NCBI GenBank assembly: GCA_003184365.1
Contig: NKYR01000151.1
Span: forward strand, 1 to 64,000
Source of the DNA: Evernia prunastri
Taxonomy: Eukaryota > Ascomycota > Lecanoromycetes > Lecanorales > Parmeliaceae
Length of the DNA stretch: 64,000 nucleotides
Reading direction: 5' to 3'
How positions within the stretch are numbered: position 1 is the stretch's first letter; every line of letters starts with the position of its first letter. A program made the position numbers and the translations under genes. This document shows positions 32,815 through 44,736 of the stretch, one piece after another. Below the pieces are notes generated by a model. The model was not told the DNA's origin and made no database searches. It was given only the letters and a program-made list of their open reading frames with translations.

Positions 32815-33910
32815 TTAGTATTCATACTCCAGCTTGCCCCTCAGCGCTCGCCAGAACTCTTTTATCATCTCCTCTTGCCCCTTCCTCCCCTCACTCGCCC
32901 TGACCACTAAATAGCGTCTCGAATCAACGGCCGGCTCCAGCTCTCCTTCATTACCGCCCACAACTCTCCCGCCCGCCTCCTCAACAATCACCCACCCCGC
33001 AGCAACATCCCACGCCCAGCAGCCTCCTTCCCAATAAGCATCCAGGTCCCCTCTCGCCACCGCACAGCAGTTCAGCGCCGCACTTCCCAAACTCCTCAAC
33101 GAGTGCACCATGGCCCCACCCGTCGATTCATCCCCTGCAAGACTCGCAAACGTCTTTGTCTTAGTCTCCCAGTTATTCCCACTCCTCTCGTTCCCCCACT
33201 CAATCGCCACCAACGCCTGCTTCAGCCCCGTCAACGGCGGTGCTGGCATCTTTAATGGCAGTTTCGTGCTCGTATACGCACTCACTACCGCTTCTGTGTT
33301 CTCAGTCACACTTCCGGGCCTGGGTGGATGCGACGTAGGGATGCTGGGGGCTGTGAGGTAGGCGCCTTTACCGTGTATGGCATGGTAGAGATGCTGGGTG
33401 AAGGGATTGTAGATGATACCGATGAGAGGTTTAAGTTTGTGGGCGAATGCAAGGGAGATGGAGATGTAAGGATGTGCGTGGACGAAGTTGGTCGTTCCGT
33501 CTATTGGGTCGACTATGAAGGTCGGGGCGGCGGTGAGGCGGCCGGAGGTTGAGGTTTCTTCACCTAGGAAGCTGTGGGCGAGAAATCTTAGCCATGAAGC
33601 AGGCTGAGTGATGCAACAGTGGCAAGACAATTGTATCGAGAGTGGGTGGGCGGAGATATGTACGAATAGTCTGGATATCTCGACTTCAGGGAACTGGAGA
33701 CCATGTCTTCCACCGCTTTATCCGTTTCCGTGACAAGGTCTGACGCTGTATCATCCATTATCAGCGGAATATGTTCAAATGGAATTGATCCCGCATACAA
33801 TTCTTCTTCGTGTCTACGGTGCTGGGATTTGCAGATGTGATCATATCACCAGCCTTCAGGGCTATGTCGAAGAGGAAATCATGGATCTCCTGGAGATTTG
33901 GCTCGGCCAT
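32815..33910 (-). CDS. Inositol monophosphatase family enzyme
   Basis: Model (minus): exons 33910-33799, 33745-33664, 33571-32815; introns of 53 and 92 nt; 316 aa. It is a Mg2+/Li+-type phosphomonoesterase of the IMPase family. Metal-binding motifs are intact: LVTETDKAVE in exon 2, GEET at the exon-3 start, DPIDGTTNFVHAHPY (motif A) and WDVAAGWVIVEEAGG (motif B). Length is normal for the family. In filamentous ascomycetes the nearest named homologue is QutG of the quinate cluster, but no quinate genes are present next to it here, so a general inositol-1-phosphate phosphatase role is equally possible. The start was chosen because it restores the usual N-terminal helix (MAEPNLQEIHDFLFDIALKA). 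Confidence 0.92.
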
Positions 33911-34936
33911 GATTTTGGGGGGATTGGATGTCCAATTGAAGTCACAGAAGTGTTTCTGGCTTGGTGGATGGGTGGAAGAGACGTTCTTTGGAATTTGTTC
34001 ATTAGATGAAGCCCTAATCTTATCGGCAACCCCATCAGTCTCACGCTAATATAGCTTCAATGTATTTTACTGTAATTCATTGAGATATCGTTACCAAGTA
34101 TCGACGCCAAGACCATCCGATCTCGTGAACCATCTCATCATCTCATGTGCATCTCAACCCCTGAATTTTCACAACAGCAAGTTCGTGCTCATAGATAGAA
34201 GAATTATGGCAGTCATATTGCACCTGCAGACATACACTTTCGCGATGGCTGTTGTAAATACCTATTTTGTAGAGGAAAGCTTTACCCAAAACGCAGGAGA
34301 GGTACAGATTTATGTATTCGAGTAGCGTGGTACAAATTACTTACAAGATCCGATCTACCCATGGGTCCGGATTTCCCTCGGCACCTGATAGCCGCTGCAC
34401 CTCATCTGATCCCCTTCTTTTCGTCTCATCCTGCCAGCGCATGACAACTCATCTCTTGAAAAAGAAATGTCTTTTCCATTTTCAAGTCTGCTTCGTTCTG
34501 CAGAGGAGAAGCTCAGGTAAGGTCAAAGTTGCAGTGGCTTCTTTGCACTCTTTTTTGAATATGCCTTGCGACGAAGGCGGTTCTCCGCACCTGCGCCCTG
34601 AGTCAGAGTAGACGAAACCTTGGCCAGTCACAGGGATTCTGTCTTTTACCAGCTGAATGGTAGAAGGCATGATAGGTGAAATGGACGAGGGACGAAAAAA
34701 AAAGTCATGACTGGCCTATCAGAGCGGCGATGCCGATGTAGAATGCGGCTACCAGCATCTCCTGAGGCAACAAGGCAGTGCCAGCCTGTCCGCTCCGTGC
34801 TGTCTGTGACTCAAGTCGTGCATCTGATCAGGCAACCGAAAATCAGCTGTAGAAACCTTCACTGGCGCTTTGTACCCTAGAGGCTGTCTTGACGTCTCGA
34901 GAGCGACAAGGGGGAGCCACTTCTGTTGAAACAACC
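33911..34936. other. Interval between divergent IMPase and DUF6594 genes
   Basis: About 1.0 kb between two divergent start codons. No gene or repeat is supported; promoters of both genes must be here. Confidence 0.5.
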
Positions 34937-36346
34937 ATGGCCGAAGCAACATCGTCTATCGGATCTTCGATTGCCATGTCTCCAATAGCATCGACCGTGG
35001 GAAGGCGTGAAACTAGCCTTGAGCGTCCTGAAATTGGATATGATGAAGAACGAGCAGAGACCAATTCAAAGGCTTGTGTTGGAAGAACCAGTAATTGCAA
35101 CCGCCATGTGAAAGTCTCTGAGCCTAGTGGTAACAGTCACTGTGTAGATCCTTTTTATCAGCCTTTTCTTCGCAGATTGATGCTTTATCTGGGTGTGGAA
35201 CGCAAGTCATGTTCATCGACTATCAATACGCCACCGCAAAAGCCATCCGAAGAAATTCGGAGGTCTGTCGAACGAAGTACAGGCTTTGTTCCTGTAGTCA
35301 ACATCTACCAACGCAATGGCTAACTTGTAGGCAGTCGACCATCACCCGAGAGGGTACTCGCAACTTGCCGCCTTCGTTGGTTGTGACCCGAGGAAGTTCC
35401 TCATGTGTAGGAGTTTTATGTATTCCCGCATTAGATATCTCTTGTATTGTCAAGACGAGCTTGCGGAGCTACAGCAGGATTTGCTCGACCAGGATGTTAA
35501 AGACGCGGGCACGACCGAAGGCCAAAAGTTGCTTATCTCGAGGATATTTTATGAATACCGCAACGAGAAAGTTCCGCGCGAGGCTTTTATGGATAAGATA
35601 GGTCCTAAGCTGAAAGAATACGGTAAGTGGCGCTGACTTATCTATGCTTGGCATCAGCTCACATAAATCCGAGACGACCTGGTGGAGAGAACAATGAGAT
35701 TTGCTTCGTTGAGAGCTCCTGACGCGCGAGACGTTGAAGGATTGAAGAGTTACATAAGAAAACAGAGACCGCTTTCGAGGGAAGATAGAGATCATCTTCT
35801 ATATGGCTCTGACTTCGTAGCCCTCGTCGAAAAGCAAGAAGAGTGTTGGCTCGATAAGATTGTCGAACAAGCTGTGGCGAAGTCTTTCCCTAGAGATGTA
35901 ACGTCTTTCTCCATCCTCAATAATTCCCATTTTGCTGATCGTGCCAGAGCATCTTCACTTCGCCGGAGCAACGTCGTATCAGCGACAACCCAAGCCTTCG
36001 CTTACGCAGCAAGCACCGCATTGATGTATTGATCAGAGTAGTGCTCACTATCACCGCCGTCAGCATGCTACTAGGCCCGTCCTCGGTGCTGTATATCGTC
36101 AGCGGCCATAACATTCTGAAGCTCATGCTGATTGGGGCACTCACCGTATTGTTCTCGGCAGCTTTGCACGCATTCTCCAAGGCTCGGCGCCATGAAAACT
36201 TCGCGGCTACTTCAGCGTGGGTGTCCCTGTCACCGTAAATGATTCGAGCATTCTGATTCAGATCTGAAGCAGTTGACGTATCGCAATTCCATAGGTACTG
36301 TGCAGTTCTTGTGACCTTTCTGGCCAATTTTTCCCCGTCTGCGTGA
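34937..36346 (+). CDS. DUF6594 membrane protein
   Basis: Model: exons 34937-35276, 35335-35622, 35674-35897, 35948-36216, 36295-36346; introns of 58, 51, 50 and 78 nt; 390 aa. The first 110 residues are serine/threonine-rich and disordered. The DUF6594 domain follows: PRGYSQLAAFVGCDPRKFLM, RIRYLLYCQDELAELQQDL, a long helical segment and three C-terminal membrane helices (LIRVVLTITAVSMLLG, LKLMLIGALTVLFSAAL, YCAVLVTFLANF). The motif KARRHENFAATSAYCAVLV is characteristic of the family. The function of DUF6594 proteins is unknown; they are abundant in Pezizomycotina and often lie in accessory regions. The junctions chosen are those that restore the conserved domain, and each keeps the frame. Confidence 0.85.
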
Positions 36347-36974
36347 TTATCTTTCCATGAGCTCCTTGGTGCCAGGTCGTGCATGGGTTGTATTCAAAAA
36401 TGCAATGGCAAGAAGTGTCGATGGAAGCTGGTGGGTGTCGATGGCAATATTGGAAACACTTGGCGACGGCTTCAGTCATCAAAGCTTTCAGTTGACGAAT
36501 AGTCCGATAGACTGAGATCGACGTCTAATGCCAATAAGAGTCGACCGATATTTTTCTTTCTCCCTTTTAGGAAAAGGGGCTCATGACTGACACTTTTCGA
36601 TTCACAAATGTTATTCCACAACTGCTTGTTATCGATGGTTGCCTATATCCACAATCCCAGGGTGTCCCGTCATGTCTGGAGTCTAACCCCCGACCAGTCT
36701 TATGGTTATGAAGAACCATTACTGAGAAAGTTGGTTGTGAGGTGGGGAGTATCTTGTGCAACATGGATATTGCGCTTATCTTTTAGTCCCTTTCTTCAAT
36801 TTCCAGCGCCTTTGTTACGTGGAAATTGCATGGAAGGGTATTCTATACCGGACTGGAGTAGGCTGGTATTGACACGAAAGTGTTAAGGAATCTCATCACA
36901 CTAGCTAGTACTCCAAGTCAAAGTCCGCCACACAACCCTCCAGAACGTGCAACAGGCTTTCCGCAACATTCGTG
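36347..36974. other. Intergenic region
   Basis: About 0.6 kb with no supported gene, repeat or RNA. Confidence 0.5.
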
Positions 36975-37274
36975 ATGTCGAATTACGCTCTTTATGTCGG
37001 TACTAGTACAGAAGAGGCGAGTTACTTTCCCATGCGAACCTGAAGTTACCAGTCGTTGTCGCTAACCAAGTGACACTTGCTGCAGGCTGAGGATATCTAT
37101 GAAGAAGGAGATGAAGTGTATTTGAAGTACGAGGGCAATGGAACGGAAGTGTTCTACATTGATGACGTCTTGGGGAGGAAAATCACTTTACGGAGGGTCA
37201 AGGAGAAGGGGAAGGGTGTGGTAGAAGGTCGAGTCTATGCGGAGACGGATTTGCGCCGCAAGCCGCGGAAGTAG
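36975..37274 (+). CDS. Small hypothetical protein
   Basis: Model: exon 1 36975-36995 (seven codons, MSNYALY), intron 36996-37085 with GTCGGT donor and TGCAG acceptor, exon 2 37086-37274; 69 aa. The exon-2 product (EGDEVYLKYEGNGTEVFYIDD, then a basic KEKGKG and a C-terminal DLRRKPRK) has a strand-rich layout recalling small SH3/Tudor-like barrels, but I do not recognise a family. The donor is weak and the first exon is tiny. It could be a remnant of a larger gene. Confidence 0.35.
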
Positions 37275-38952
37275 AGGGTATGTACACACTCACTGCCTTG
37301 GGCTTTAGGATCTGACGTGCATCTCCGAGGAGTCTGATAGGCATGCAACCAAGATGATACCACCGTGCGGGCCCCTGAATACCTATGCAAATACACAAAC
37401 ATGGCGCGAGCGCCCCTCAGTTGGTCCCAGTCGACTGGGGAGAGTCCTGTCTTACACCTTCATTTTCCTCTCAAAGAGCTGGGAACATTAGACTGGAATG
37501 GGATAAAGCCCATAGGATACCATCATGCGAGGAACTGGATAGCTACGGAATACGTCGATATAGCGGGAGCACCCCTAAATCACTCTACCATGATCTACTA
37601 AAAGGCCCATCCAACACCTCCATTCATTTCTCAAGACCCGTGAACCGTGATAGAAAAGAGGCAAGAATCCCGCTCTAGGACCCATATCCTGAGAGCCTAC
37701 CCTAAATTAGTCCACAATCGCACGTCAAAAAACCTATCCTACATCTTTATTCATTTCTAAGACCAGTGAACGACAGAAACAGAGAGGCAAGGATCCCGTG
37801 CTAGGACCAATATTCTACGAGCCTCCCCTTAACTCGCCTCCAATCGAAAATCAAGAAGCCTATTTCACACCTCTATTCCCATATCGAAATCCCATAACCA
37901 GCCAAAAAAGCATACCCAAGTCCCCTCTTAGCAATGCTATCTTACGAGTTCTTCCTCAATCCGCCTCCGATCAAATACCCGCAGCCCCATTCAACACCTT
38001 CATCCCCACATCGAAATCCCATAACCAGCCAAAAAGCGCACACCCAAGTCCCCTCCTAGCACCAACAGCCCACGAGCATCCCCCTACTTCACCTCCAACC
38101 GAATATTCACACCCCCATTTAACACCCTCATCCCCACTTCAAACTCCCACAATCAGTCAAAAAGCGCACCACCAAGTCCCCTTCCCAGCACCAATAGCTC
38201 ACGAGCCTCTCCCCAATCCGTCTACAATCCAACTGCAGAGTTCCCATCCTACACCTCCACACCATTCTCGAAGAGCCGTAAGTAGTAGAAAGACAACAGC
38301 CTAGCTCCCCTTGTGGGACGTGATCGAAGCGGGGAAAGTCCCATTTGATTTCACAATATTTACTCGCGAGGAGTTAAAGAGGGAGAAGCATGGAGGTTCC
38401 ATATGTATGCTTTGCTCTCCAATGCATATCAGTTTTTGTTAGATACCACACTATTTCTATAGCCGCAGACACGAATTGCTTCCTCTTTCGTACTCACTCT
38501 ATAAACCGTCCCGCCACAGAGTGATAAAGTCCCTCAATACTCACATTCTCGACAGGATATCAGAGCTAAGGAAACGTCAAAACTGCTGACTCAACCCTAC
38601 ATGCTCTTGTGATTGGAAAGAAGAAATAATCAGCACCGGCAAAAAGAGCAGCACTGTTCAGGCGAAAACCCCAGTTTGAACCTCACGAAGAGTTGCGAAG
38701 TCCTTCGATATGTCGAGACAAGTAGCGACTTACCCGATAGATTCTCAGGAAGGAGGGGTGTGAACGGCCAGATGAAGAGGGTTGTTGAGGATAACAACCG
38801 TATTGTATCGTGTATCACCACAGAAGCTCAAGAAAACCAACGCTTCAGTAGATGGTTCAAGCACTCGTCTCGTGTAATTCATTCTATCATATCATTGTAC
38901 CAAAATGCAAGCGTAAGCGCCCAAGAGCTCGCTGATACAATATGCTCGATAC
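37275..38952. other. Intergenic region holding a minisatellite
   Basis: The first half is occupied by the 127-bp tandem array. The second half (38330-38952) is unique sequence downstream of the ROG1-like gene. A 123-codon open frame there (38613-38984) has no recognisable domain. Confidence 0.5.
37448..38330. repeat. Degenerate 127-bp minisatellite (5-6 copies)
   Basis: Units begin ATYYWACACCTYYATTC and contain TCGAAATCCCATAACCAGCC, CCAAGTCCCCTCCTAGCACC and CACGAGC blocks. Unit starts read by eye are 37609, 37736, 37862, 37989, 38117 and 38246, a period of 126-129 bp. A more diverged block precedes from about 37448. The array is strongly C-rich on the + strand. It happens to keep a 168-codon frame open, which looks like a by-product of the repeat composition rather than a gene. 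Confidence 0.8.
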
Positions 38953-41900
38953 TCACTGACCATCTCCAATGCGTATCCTCGTGACTTCATCCTCGAGTTT
39001 CCCACTCCCGCCGTCTCCTTGGGCCTCCATGGTCCGCCTCCTGGACTTGCCAGGACTCAAGCGCTCCTCGACGGACCTGCCTAGCCCGACGGACGATGTC
39101 CCTCCAGCCGGAGCTCTGGTTGGCGTTTTTGCGCTTGCGTTGTCATCAGCTGGAAGCGGTGGCCTTTTCAGAAAGTCCGCAATCTCAGTCTCCGAAGTAC
39201 CCTTCGGCGACTCACTCTTTGAAAAGAAGTTCCCGTATTCTTTATTGCCAGGTTCATCAAGCTCATCATCATCGTCGGTAACATCAAACATTGAATCTTC
39301 CCATTGCGCCGAGTCCTGTCTGGGCATGTTGGGGCGGCTAATGCTGCTATTCATACTGTGGTCTTCCATATTGGTAAGCTCAGAAATGCTGTCACTAGCT
39401 TCATGACATTCGCTGTCGCTGCGCTTTATTTCCCTGGGCGCATCAGCGCGTACTTCCTCGCCATGCTCGCCTACAGCTTCTGTCGGCGGTTTGGCCCGTT
39501 CCTTGTTCGGTTCATCCACATCTGCCGTTGTAGCAGCGTAGGTGTCGGCGAAGTGAGTGTCAACAAGGTGCTTGATTACTGGCCAGCCATAGGCATTTGC
39601 AAACATGCGTCGGACGACCATGTTGTTATGCGCATCTGGTTCTAAGCGAACTAAAACCTTACGCCACGACAGCCCGTGATGGTAGGCTCGTGCGATCTTT
39701 TCTTCTACCTTCATGCTACTCATGTCCGGGGTTTCTTTGGATTGACCATCGTAGTCTGTGTTGACTCGAGAAGGACCGTTTCGAGACTCACTTGAGAAGC
39801 TCCTCTTTAACCCTTCTCGCTTCTTTTTTGTAGGCGGTGGTGGTATGTCTTCAGGATGGTAGACACGATCATGGAAGATTGTGCGCGGTCGACCTTGGGG
39901 ATTGGTCAAAAATTCCGTTGTTGGCAAAGGAGGATTCAGAATGTCTCCAGCAGCCTCGAAGATAGTAGTTTTTGGTGGAGCAAAATTATTGTTGGGATCT
40001 TCGATTATTGAATCGCCTCTGACGCGACCCGAAGATGTTCCCGCTGCAGACGAACCCTCTGAGGACATGCTTGCCACATCATCCGCGTTGCGGTTGGTAG
40101 TCTGGCTCCTCTTGTAGATCCTGGTATTCTTGGGAGAATGATGATGGCTCTTGGGTTGGCTCTTGGGCTGACTGGGACGAAGGAAGGAGAAGAAATCAGC
40201 CAGAGGATGTGCTGACTGCTGGCCCAAGGATTTCTTTGCTTTTGCGGCATCGTATTCTTCGTCTTCGAAGAGTTTATCTTGAGAGTCAGGATTTTGTTTG
40301 GTCTTTCGGTTTTCGTTCCCTTCTGCCGTCGTGTCGTCCCGAACTGCATTCTCCTCCGGCTGAGGTACTGCAGCCTTTCCTCTTTGACTGCCCCCCTCGT
40401 CACCACTAAAGTCAGACTGTGACCAAGCATCATTGCCATTTTCGGCGCGGAGATGCTGATTTGAGCTTTTATTGGCACCCGTAATCTCTGACCAGCCCCA
40501 ACCTGCCATAGTACCAATTAGACCGTTGTCTCTTCTCGCTTTCTCCACTCGATCTAGGCCACTCCAATCGAGGAACAGCAGGCACGATGTTCTTAAGGGC
40601 ACTATGCCGTCGTTAACAACATTTGAGTAGACGGTCCTGTTTCTGAACAGCTTCAAAACCTGGTGCGTGTGACCCGTCGGTAAGATACGTAGTAAGGGTT
40701 TCGATCCGGGATCTGGTTGTTTCTGTGCTCGTTGGCCCTCGGAGCCAATGCCGCCAATCATGGCACCCCATCCACTCCGCACCATAGTTGGGGCCCTCCA
40801 TGTCAGGCCGAGATCTTGGCCGGTCCTTCCAACAAGTCCAAAATCAAGGGCAAACTTGACATAAAGAGGGTTTTCATTGCTCAGCCCAAGGAACGGCGCA
40901 GCCATGGCAACGAAGTTGATTGGCTTGATCTCATTGAAAAAGTTTGGAGAATGCTTATGAATGTAGGCGATAGCGTATGTCTGGGTCAGGCCACCCAGAG
41001 AATGCGAGATAAAGCTAATGCTCGTAATCTTATACGCCAAGTCGTTCGGCTTTTTCGCTGGACGATGAATGCTGCTGTGATTATGTTGAGCTGGACTTTG
41101 TTGCTTGTCTGATTTCTGGTCGCCAGTAAAGACTCTGGAAAGCTTCCTCGGAAGAGATTTCTTCACAGGCAAGTAAGGCTGATCAGGATAGGTCATGGCA
41201 AGAACCCACTTTGCGAGTCGCTTGCCAAGATACTGTATACCTCGCTCTGTACGAGTGGCATTGCGGTCAAAACCTCGGACAATGACTTCCTCTTCATCTT
41301 CCTCATCAATCTCGGCTCCAGGATCAAGATCATGTTGACCGCCAGTCAAAGGCGCCGTAGATGAGTCCGGCTGATCCTTCTTGGGACTCGGACTCCCCTG
41401 CTCTGGAGGACTTTCACCGCCAGACGAACTTGACTTGTGCTTCGAAGTTTCCTTGGCCCTTCTCTCTCTGGCACTCTGGCGAGCCTCCTTTGCTGCTGCG
41501 TCAATGCTCTCCTTCAAGTAGAGCATGTCAGCTCCAAGGTTGCTGTGCAGGCCATGAGTGAGTACCACCAAGTGAACCCTTTTCCGCTTTTTGGGTTTTG
41601 GCTCTTTGTCTTTGCCTTCATTACTGGCCCCTGCCTCGCCTACGGCGTTTCTTGAGGATATGTCGTTTGTCTCTCCAGGATCCGCATAGCTGCGTCTTTT
41701 GCCCCTGTCCTTTCCTTCATCATCCCACTCTGGTAGAGCCGGCTTATTCCACAGGCTCTCGGTATCATCGACTACTAAAGTCACTGCGCGCGAAAAGACT
41801 CCTTTAGGCTGCGCCGCACTGTGGCCGGTCTTGCTTCTTTTACTTTGTTGATGATCCTGCAATTGCCCTGGTGTGGCTGCCGCTTGCCCCGTTAAAGATG

Positions 41901-42430
41901 AAAACCCAAGCTCTACTGACTTTTCGTCCCTGCCTATTAGGAGCTCGAAATTGACCGATGCTGATGTAGAAAATATGACCTGTGACGAGATCTCGATAAT
42001 CCACGTAGCGCCAGGAGTCGAATCATCTGTACCCCTCTTCGCGTTCGAATTTCCAGCTGTCTCCTTTATATTATCTGGCACAGTCAAGCGGCTGGTCCAG
42101 CTCCCTCCAGCCTTGAGATTGGGCTCAAATTCCGGGCAGCTTTCTTGGGTAGGTTTCTCGTACTTGTAATTCGGATCGAATGTAGCAGGGTAGCAGGCGG
42201 TATATAAGGTATATGGACCGTGGAGGTACGCGGCTCGTAGGGGTATTGCTGACGTGTTCTTGATCTTGACATGCAACTGTGTTGGAGAAGGCAGTATCCG
42301 GTCATGCGAGGGTGTATATGTAAGTGTATAGCTGATACGTGTCAGCTTTTGAGTCTGCTTCCAGCAGCAGACCAAAATACCGTACTACCTCTCCAACCCG
42401 CACGGAACCTACCTGATGCACGAGAAGCAT
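38953..42430 (-). CDS. ROG1-like lipase/serine esterase (DUF676)
   Basis: Model (minus): exon 1 42430-42381, intron 42332-42380 (49 nt), exon 2 42331-38953; 1142 aa. Fungal DUF676 alpha/beta-hydrolase related to yeast ROG1 lipase (monoacylglycerol lipase). Key elements: N-terminal VHQVGSVRVGEVVRY with the all-beta first domain, VVLTHGLHSNLGADM (oxyanion side), nucleophile motif ISHSLGG, and a C-terminal SNVVNDGIVPLRTS with the catalytic Asp. The His is probably in a distal segment after the low-complexity inserts. The protein is longer than yeast ROG1 because of charged, Ser/Glu-rich inserts between the oxyanion and nucleophile strands and in the last 400 residues. A GTGAGT donor overlaps the stop codon, so a further small exon cannot be excluded. 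Confidence 0.9.
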
Positions 42431-42916
42431 CTTTTGGCGGTGATTGACGGTATTCTGAGACACGCGCCAGCCGATTGCTGGCAGAGGTCCAAGGCTGCCA
42501 GGATTGGGTCCCTCCTGTATATTTTGAAGCTGCCCGTAAAGACGTGGAGTGATGAGCATTAGCGGACACAGTTTTACAACTACAGGCCCTCTGTTGATGT
42601 CAGCCCTGCCCGGCAGAGGAGGGATAAGGCGGTTGTGCGGCGAGGTTGATTTTGGCAGGATGGTAATGTTGGGGGGCGGTGCTGTTGCTCGCTCGTGGAA
42701 TCCATTCCTCCCAAATGTCTTGAGCCTTTGTCACTTTGCATACATAAGCCTATGACTGCATGAGTTGCAGCGCGTGACCGCGTGACCTGGTCATTACTCA
42801 TTAGATGATCGAATGAGGCCGTCACAAAGGCCAGGTCTTGGCAACTAACATATTCCAAGTGAGGATCACAATGATAAATTTCGTCTATCCTCTATGATCT
42901 ATTACCTATCTATTCT
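42431..42916. other. Interval between ROG1-like and lipid-kinase genes
   Basis: This 486-bp stretch is the promoter side of the ROG1-like gene and the 3' side of the lipid kinase gene (both minus). No other feature is supported. Confidence 0.5.
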
Positions 42917-44380
42917 CTATTGCCCTTTCTCTTGTCTCTGCACCAAGTGTGATTCTACATCGACAACGATATCGACAACACCCTCACTGGTGTTCTTTCT
43001 CACTTCCACCCATCCGCCTTCGCTCACCCGGACAATCCTCCCATCTACGCACACTCGTCGCCAGCGACTGTCCGGTTCATCAAAGTCGATTCTTATTCCC
43101 TCGACACTCTCGTAGCCGACCTTTTCGTTATCAACATGGGCTCCACCTTGATATGCTAGTCCCAAGATTTTCATCACTTCTTCGCTAGGTATAGCGCCAA
43201 AATGCACTAAGCGTAGTTGACCGTCCAGAGGCTTCGAATAAGGGGAGACGGTAAGTTTCTCTTCCAGGTGGGAGACCAGTGTGGCTAGCACGTAACCATG
43301 GTTCTGCACGCTAAGCGTCTGCCGAGCTTCATGGCCGCTCTCGTCGAGCTTGAACAGCGTGATTTGACCCTTGTAAATATGCGGTGCAGAGCCATCAGAC
43401 GGCGAAAGCAGTTCTTTTGCAGCCATCTGAAAGCGTTGGCTACCAAATTTGCGGTATTCCGCCGTATCACTGTCGGCCACCAGAGAAGCATGGAGAGCCC
43501 AGCTGCAGACCACAGCTCCGTATATTTCGCCAGCATCAGCAGCAGATGGCGCTACAAACTCGGTCTGTCTGCCTTCATCGAACAAGAGTTCCGATCCTGG
43601 GGAGAATTTGGCAGTCAACGTTGGTAACGGGTGGACTTTCCCACGATAGAAGTGACGGAGACCTCTTGTCAGATCGCGATTCAGGCATGTAGAATTAGCC
43701 AAAGCATTGCCTGTGCCCATGGTCACTAGGCCGATTGCTGGCTTCACATATAATTCACTTCTTTGTGAAGAGAGTAGCACATTAACAGTGTCAATCACAC
43801 CGCCGTCGCCTGACAGAAGCAGGACTGTTTGAGGGAAACCTTCATTCGCTCGAGGCAGTATCACAGCACTGATGAACCTCGCAATGCTCTTATTAGAATC
43901 CGTAGTGTGCACGTAGTAAGAGAACGGTTGGACGCCAGTAGCGGTTAACGCTGGCCTGACAACATCGTCGAAGAATCCTTGTGCTTCACCGGTACCAGAA
44001 CCGATGGAAATAACGACATAAAGACTTGGAACGGAGCCGCTGCCTTTGGAAGTACTTGTGGAAGGTACCAATTGCTCAAAACGCGGAGAGATTACATTCG
44101 CATCTATAAATGGCTGCGGCAGATTGGTGACATCGACATCCTCGAACTTATAAGGCGCTCCTGGGGGTTTGGAGAGTAGCAGTATATGCTGGTTCTTGAT
44201 CCCGAGTTCTCCATCCTTGCCCCCCTCAATGACAGCGATAATACTGCGGTCGAGTATAGTTTCGTGCCAAGAGTCGCCCTTGATGCTAAGGACTCCCTCC
44301 TCGGCGTCGTAGGTTAAGCTGGCATATTTTCCTCGAACAGTCCCTTCAATATGGCAGTCTTCTTCGGGCGGCACTGACAT
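42917..44380 (-). CDS. Sphingoid base/diacylglycerol kinase family protein
   Basis: This is a single exon from 44380 (MSVPPEEDC, A at -3) of 487 aa. The same frame stays open upstream to an ATG at 44584 and there encodes a hydrophobic segment (WIFHYALASVALLVVVA), so a membrane-anchored longer form is possible. The DAGK catalytic domain is recognisable: SLYVVISIGSGTGEAQGFFDD at its start, LLLSGDGGVIDTVNVLL (nucleotide-binding GDGG) and GTGNALANS. It is followed by the C-terminal beta domain, with EIYGAVVCSWALHASLVADSD corresponding to the family's CWG-like motif. It should phosphorylate a sphingoid long-chain base or diacylglycerol; the sequence does not distinguish these by eye. Confidence 0.88.
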   Translation of the reverse strand: MSVPPEEDCHIEGTVRGKYASLTYDAEEGVLSIKGDSWHETILDRSIIAVIEGGKDGELGIKNQHILLLSKPPGAPYKFEDVDVTNLPQPFIDANVISPRFEQLVPSTSTSKGSGSVPSLYVVISIGSGTGEAQGFFDDVVRPALTATGVQPFSYYVHTTDSNKSIARFISAVILPRANEGFPQTVLLLSGDGGVIDTVNVLLSSQRSELYVKPAIGLVTMGTGNALANSTCLNRDLTRGLRHFYRGKVHPLPTLTAKFSPGSELLFDEGRQTEFVAPSAADAGEIYGAVVCSWALHASLVADSDTAEYRKFGSQRFQMAAKELLSPSDGSAPHIYKGQITLFKLDESGHEARQTLSVQNHGYVLATLVSHLEEKLTVSPYSKPLDGQLRLVHFGAIPSEEVMKILGLAYQGGAHVDNEKVGYESVEGIRIDFDEPDSRWRRVCVDGRIVRVSEGGWVEVRKNTSEGVVDIVVDVESHLVQRQEKGQ

Positions 44381-44736
44381 TCTCGTCTCCCACGTTGTAG
44401 CCACGACAACAAGCAGAGCCACCGAAGCGAGGGCGTAATGAAAGATCCATGTCTGCTGTGTTGCCTGAGTGTTGTGCAGAGCCGCATGATGGTGAGTGCG
44501 TCGAAGTTTTGATACCTGCGGCCTTGACGTGCGCTTACAACATACAACTTTAGCCGGGCAGACCCTTCCATTTGCTTGCCGCATTGCCAGCCAGCTTCCC
44601 GCAACATCTTTCAGCCTCAGCTACTTCTGAACATAGATGAAATTATCAATTGCTGCCTGCAATTCCATCTAAGCAGTCAATGACCATGTACTTTGGCATC
44701 TCATAGTACCGACGCCCCAAACGCAAAGTCGCCAAG
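44381..44736. other. Interval between divergent lipid kinase and membrane-protein genes
   Basis: This 356-bp interval holds the promoters of both genes, or the extended N terminus of the kinase if the ATG at 44584 is used. No other feature is supported. Confidence 0.5.

Noticed and set aside
37798..38304. 168-codon open frame over the C-rich minisatellite
   Set aside because: The frame follows the repeat composition. Units of about 127 bp are read in changing phases, so no repeated peptide results, and no domain is seen.
38613..38984. 123-codon open frame downstream of the minisatellite
   Set aside because: No recognisable domain, no splice partners, and it overlaps the 3' end of the ROG1-like gene on the other strand.
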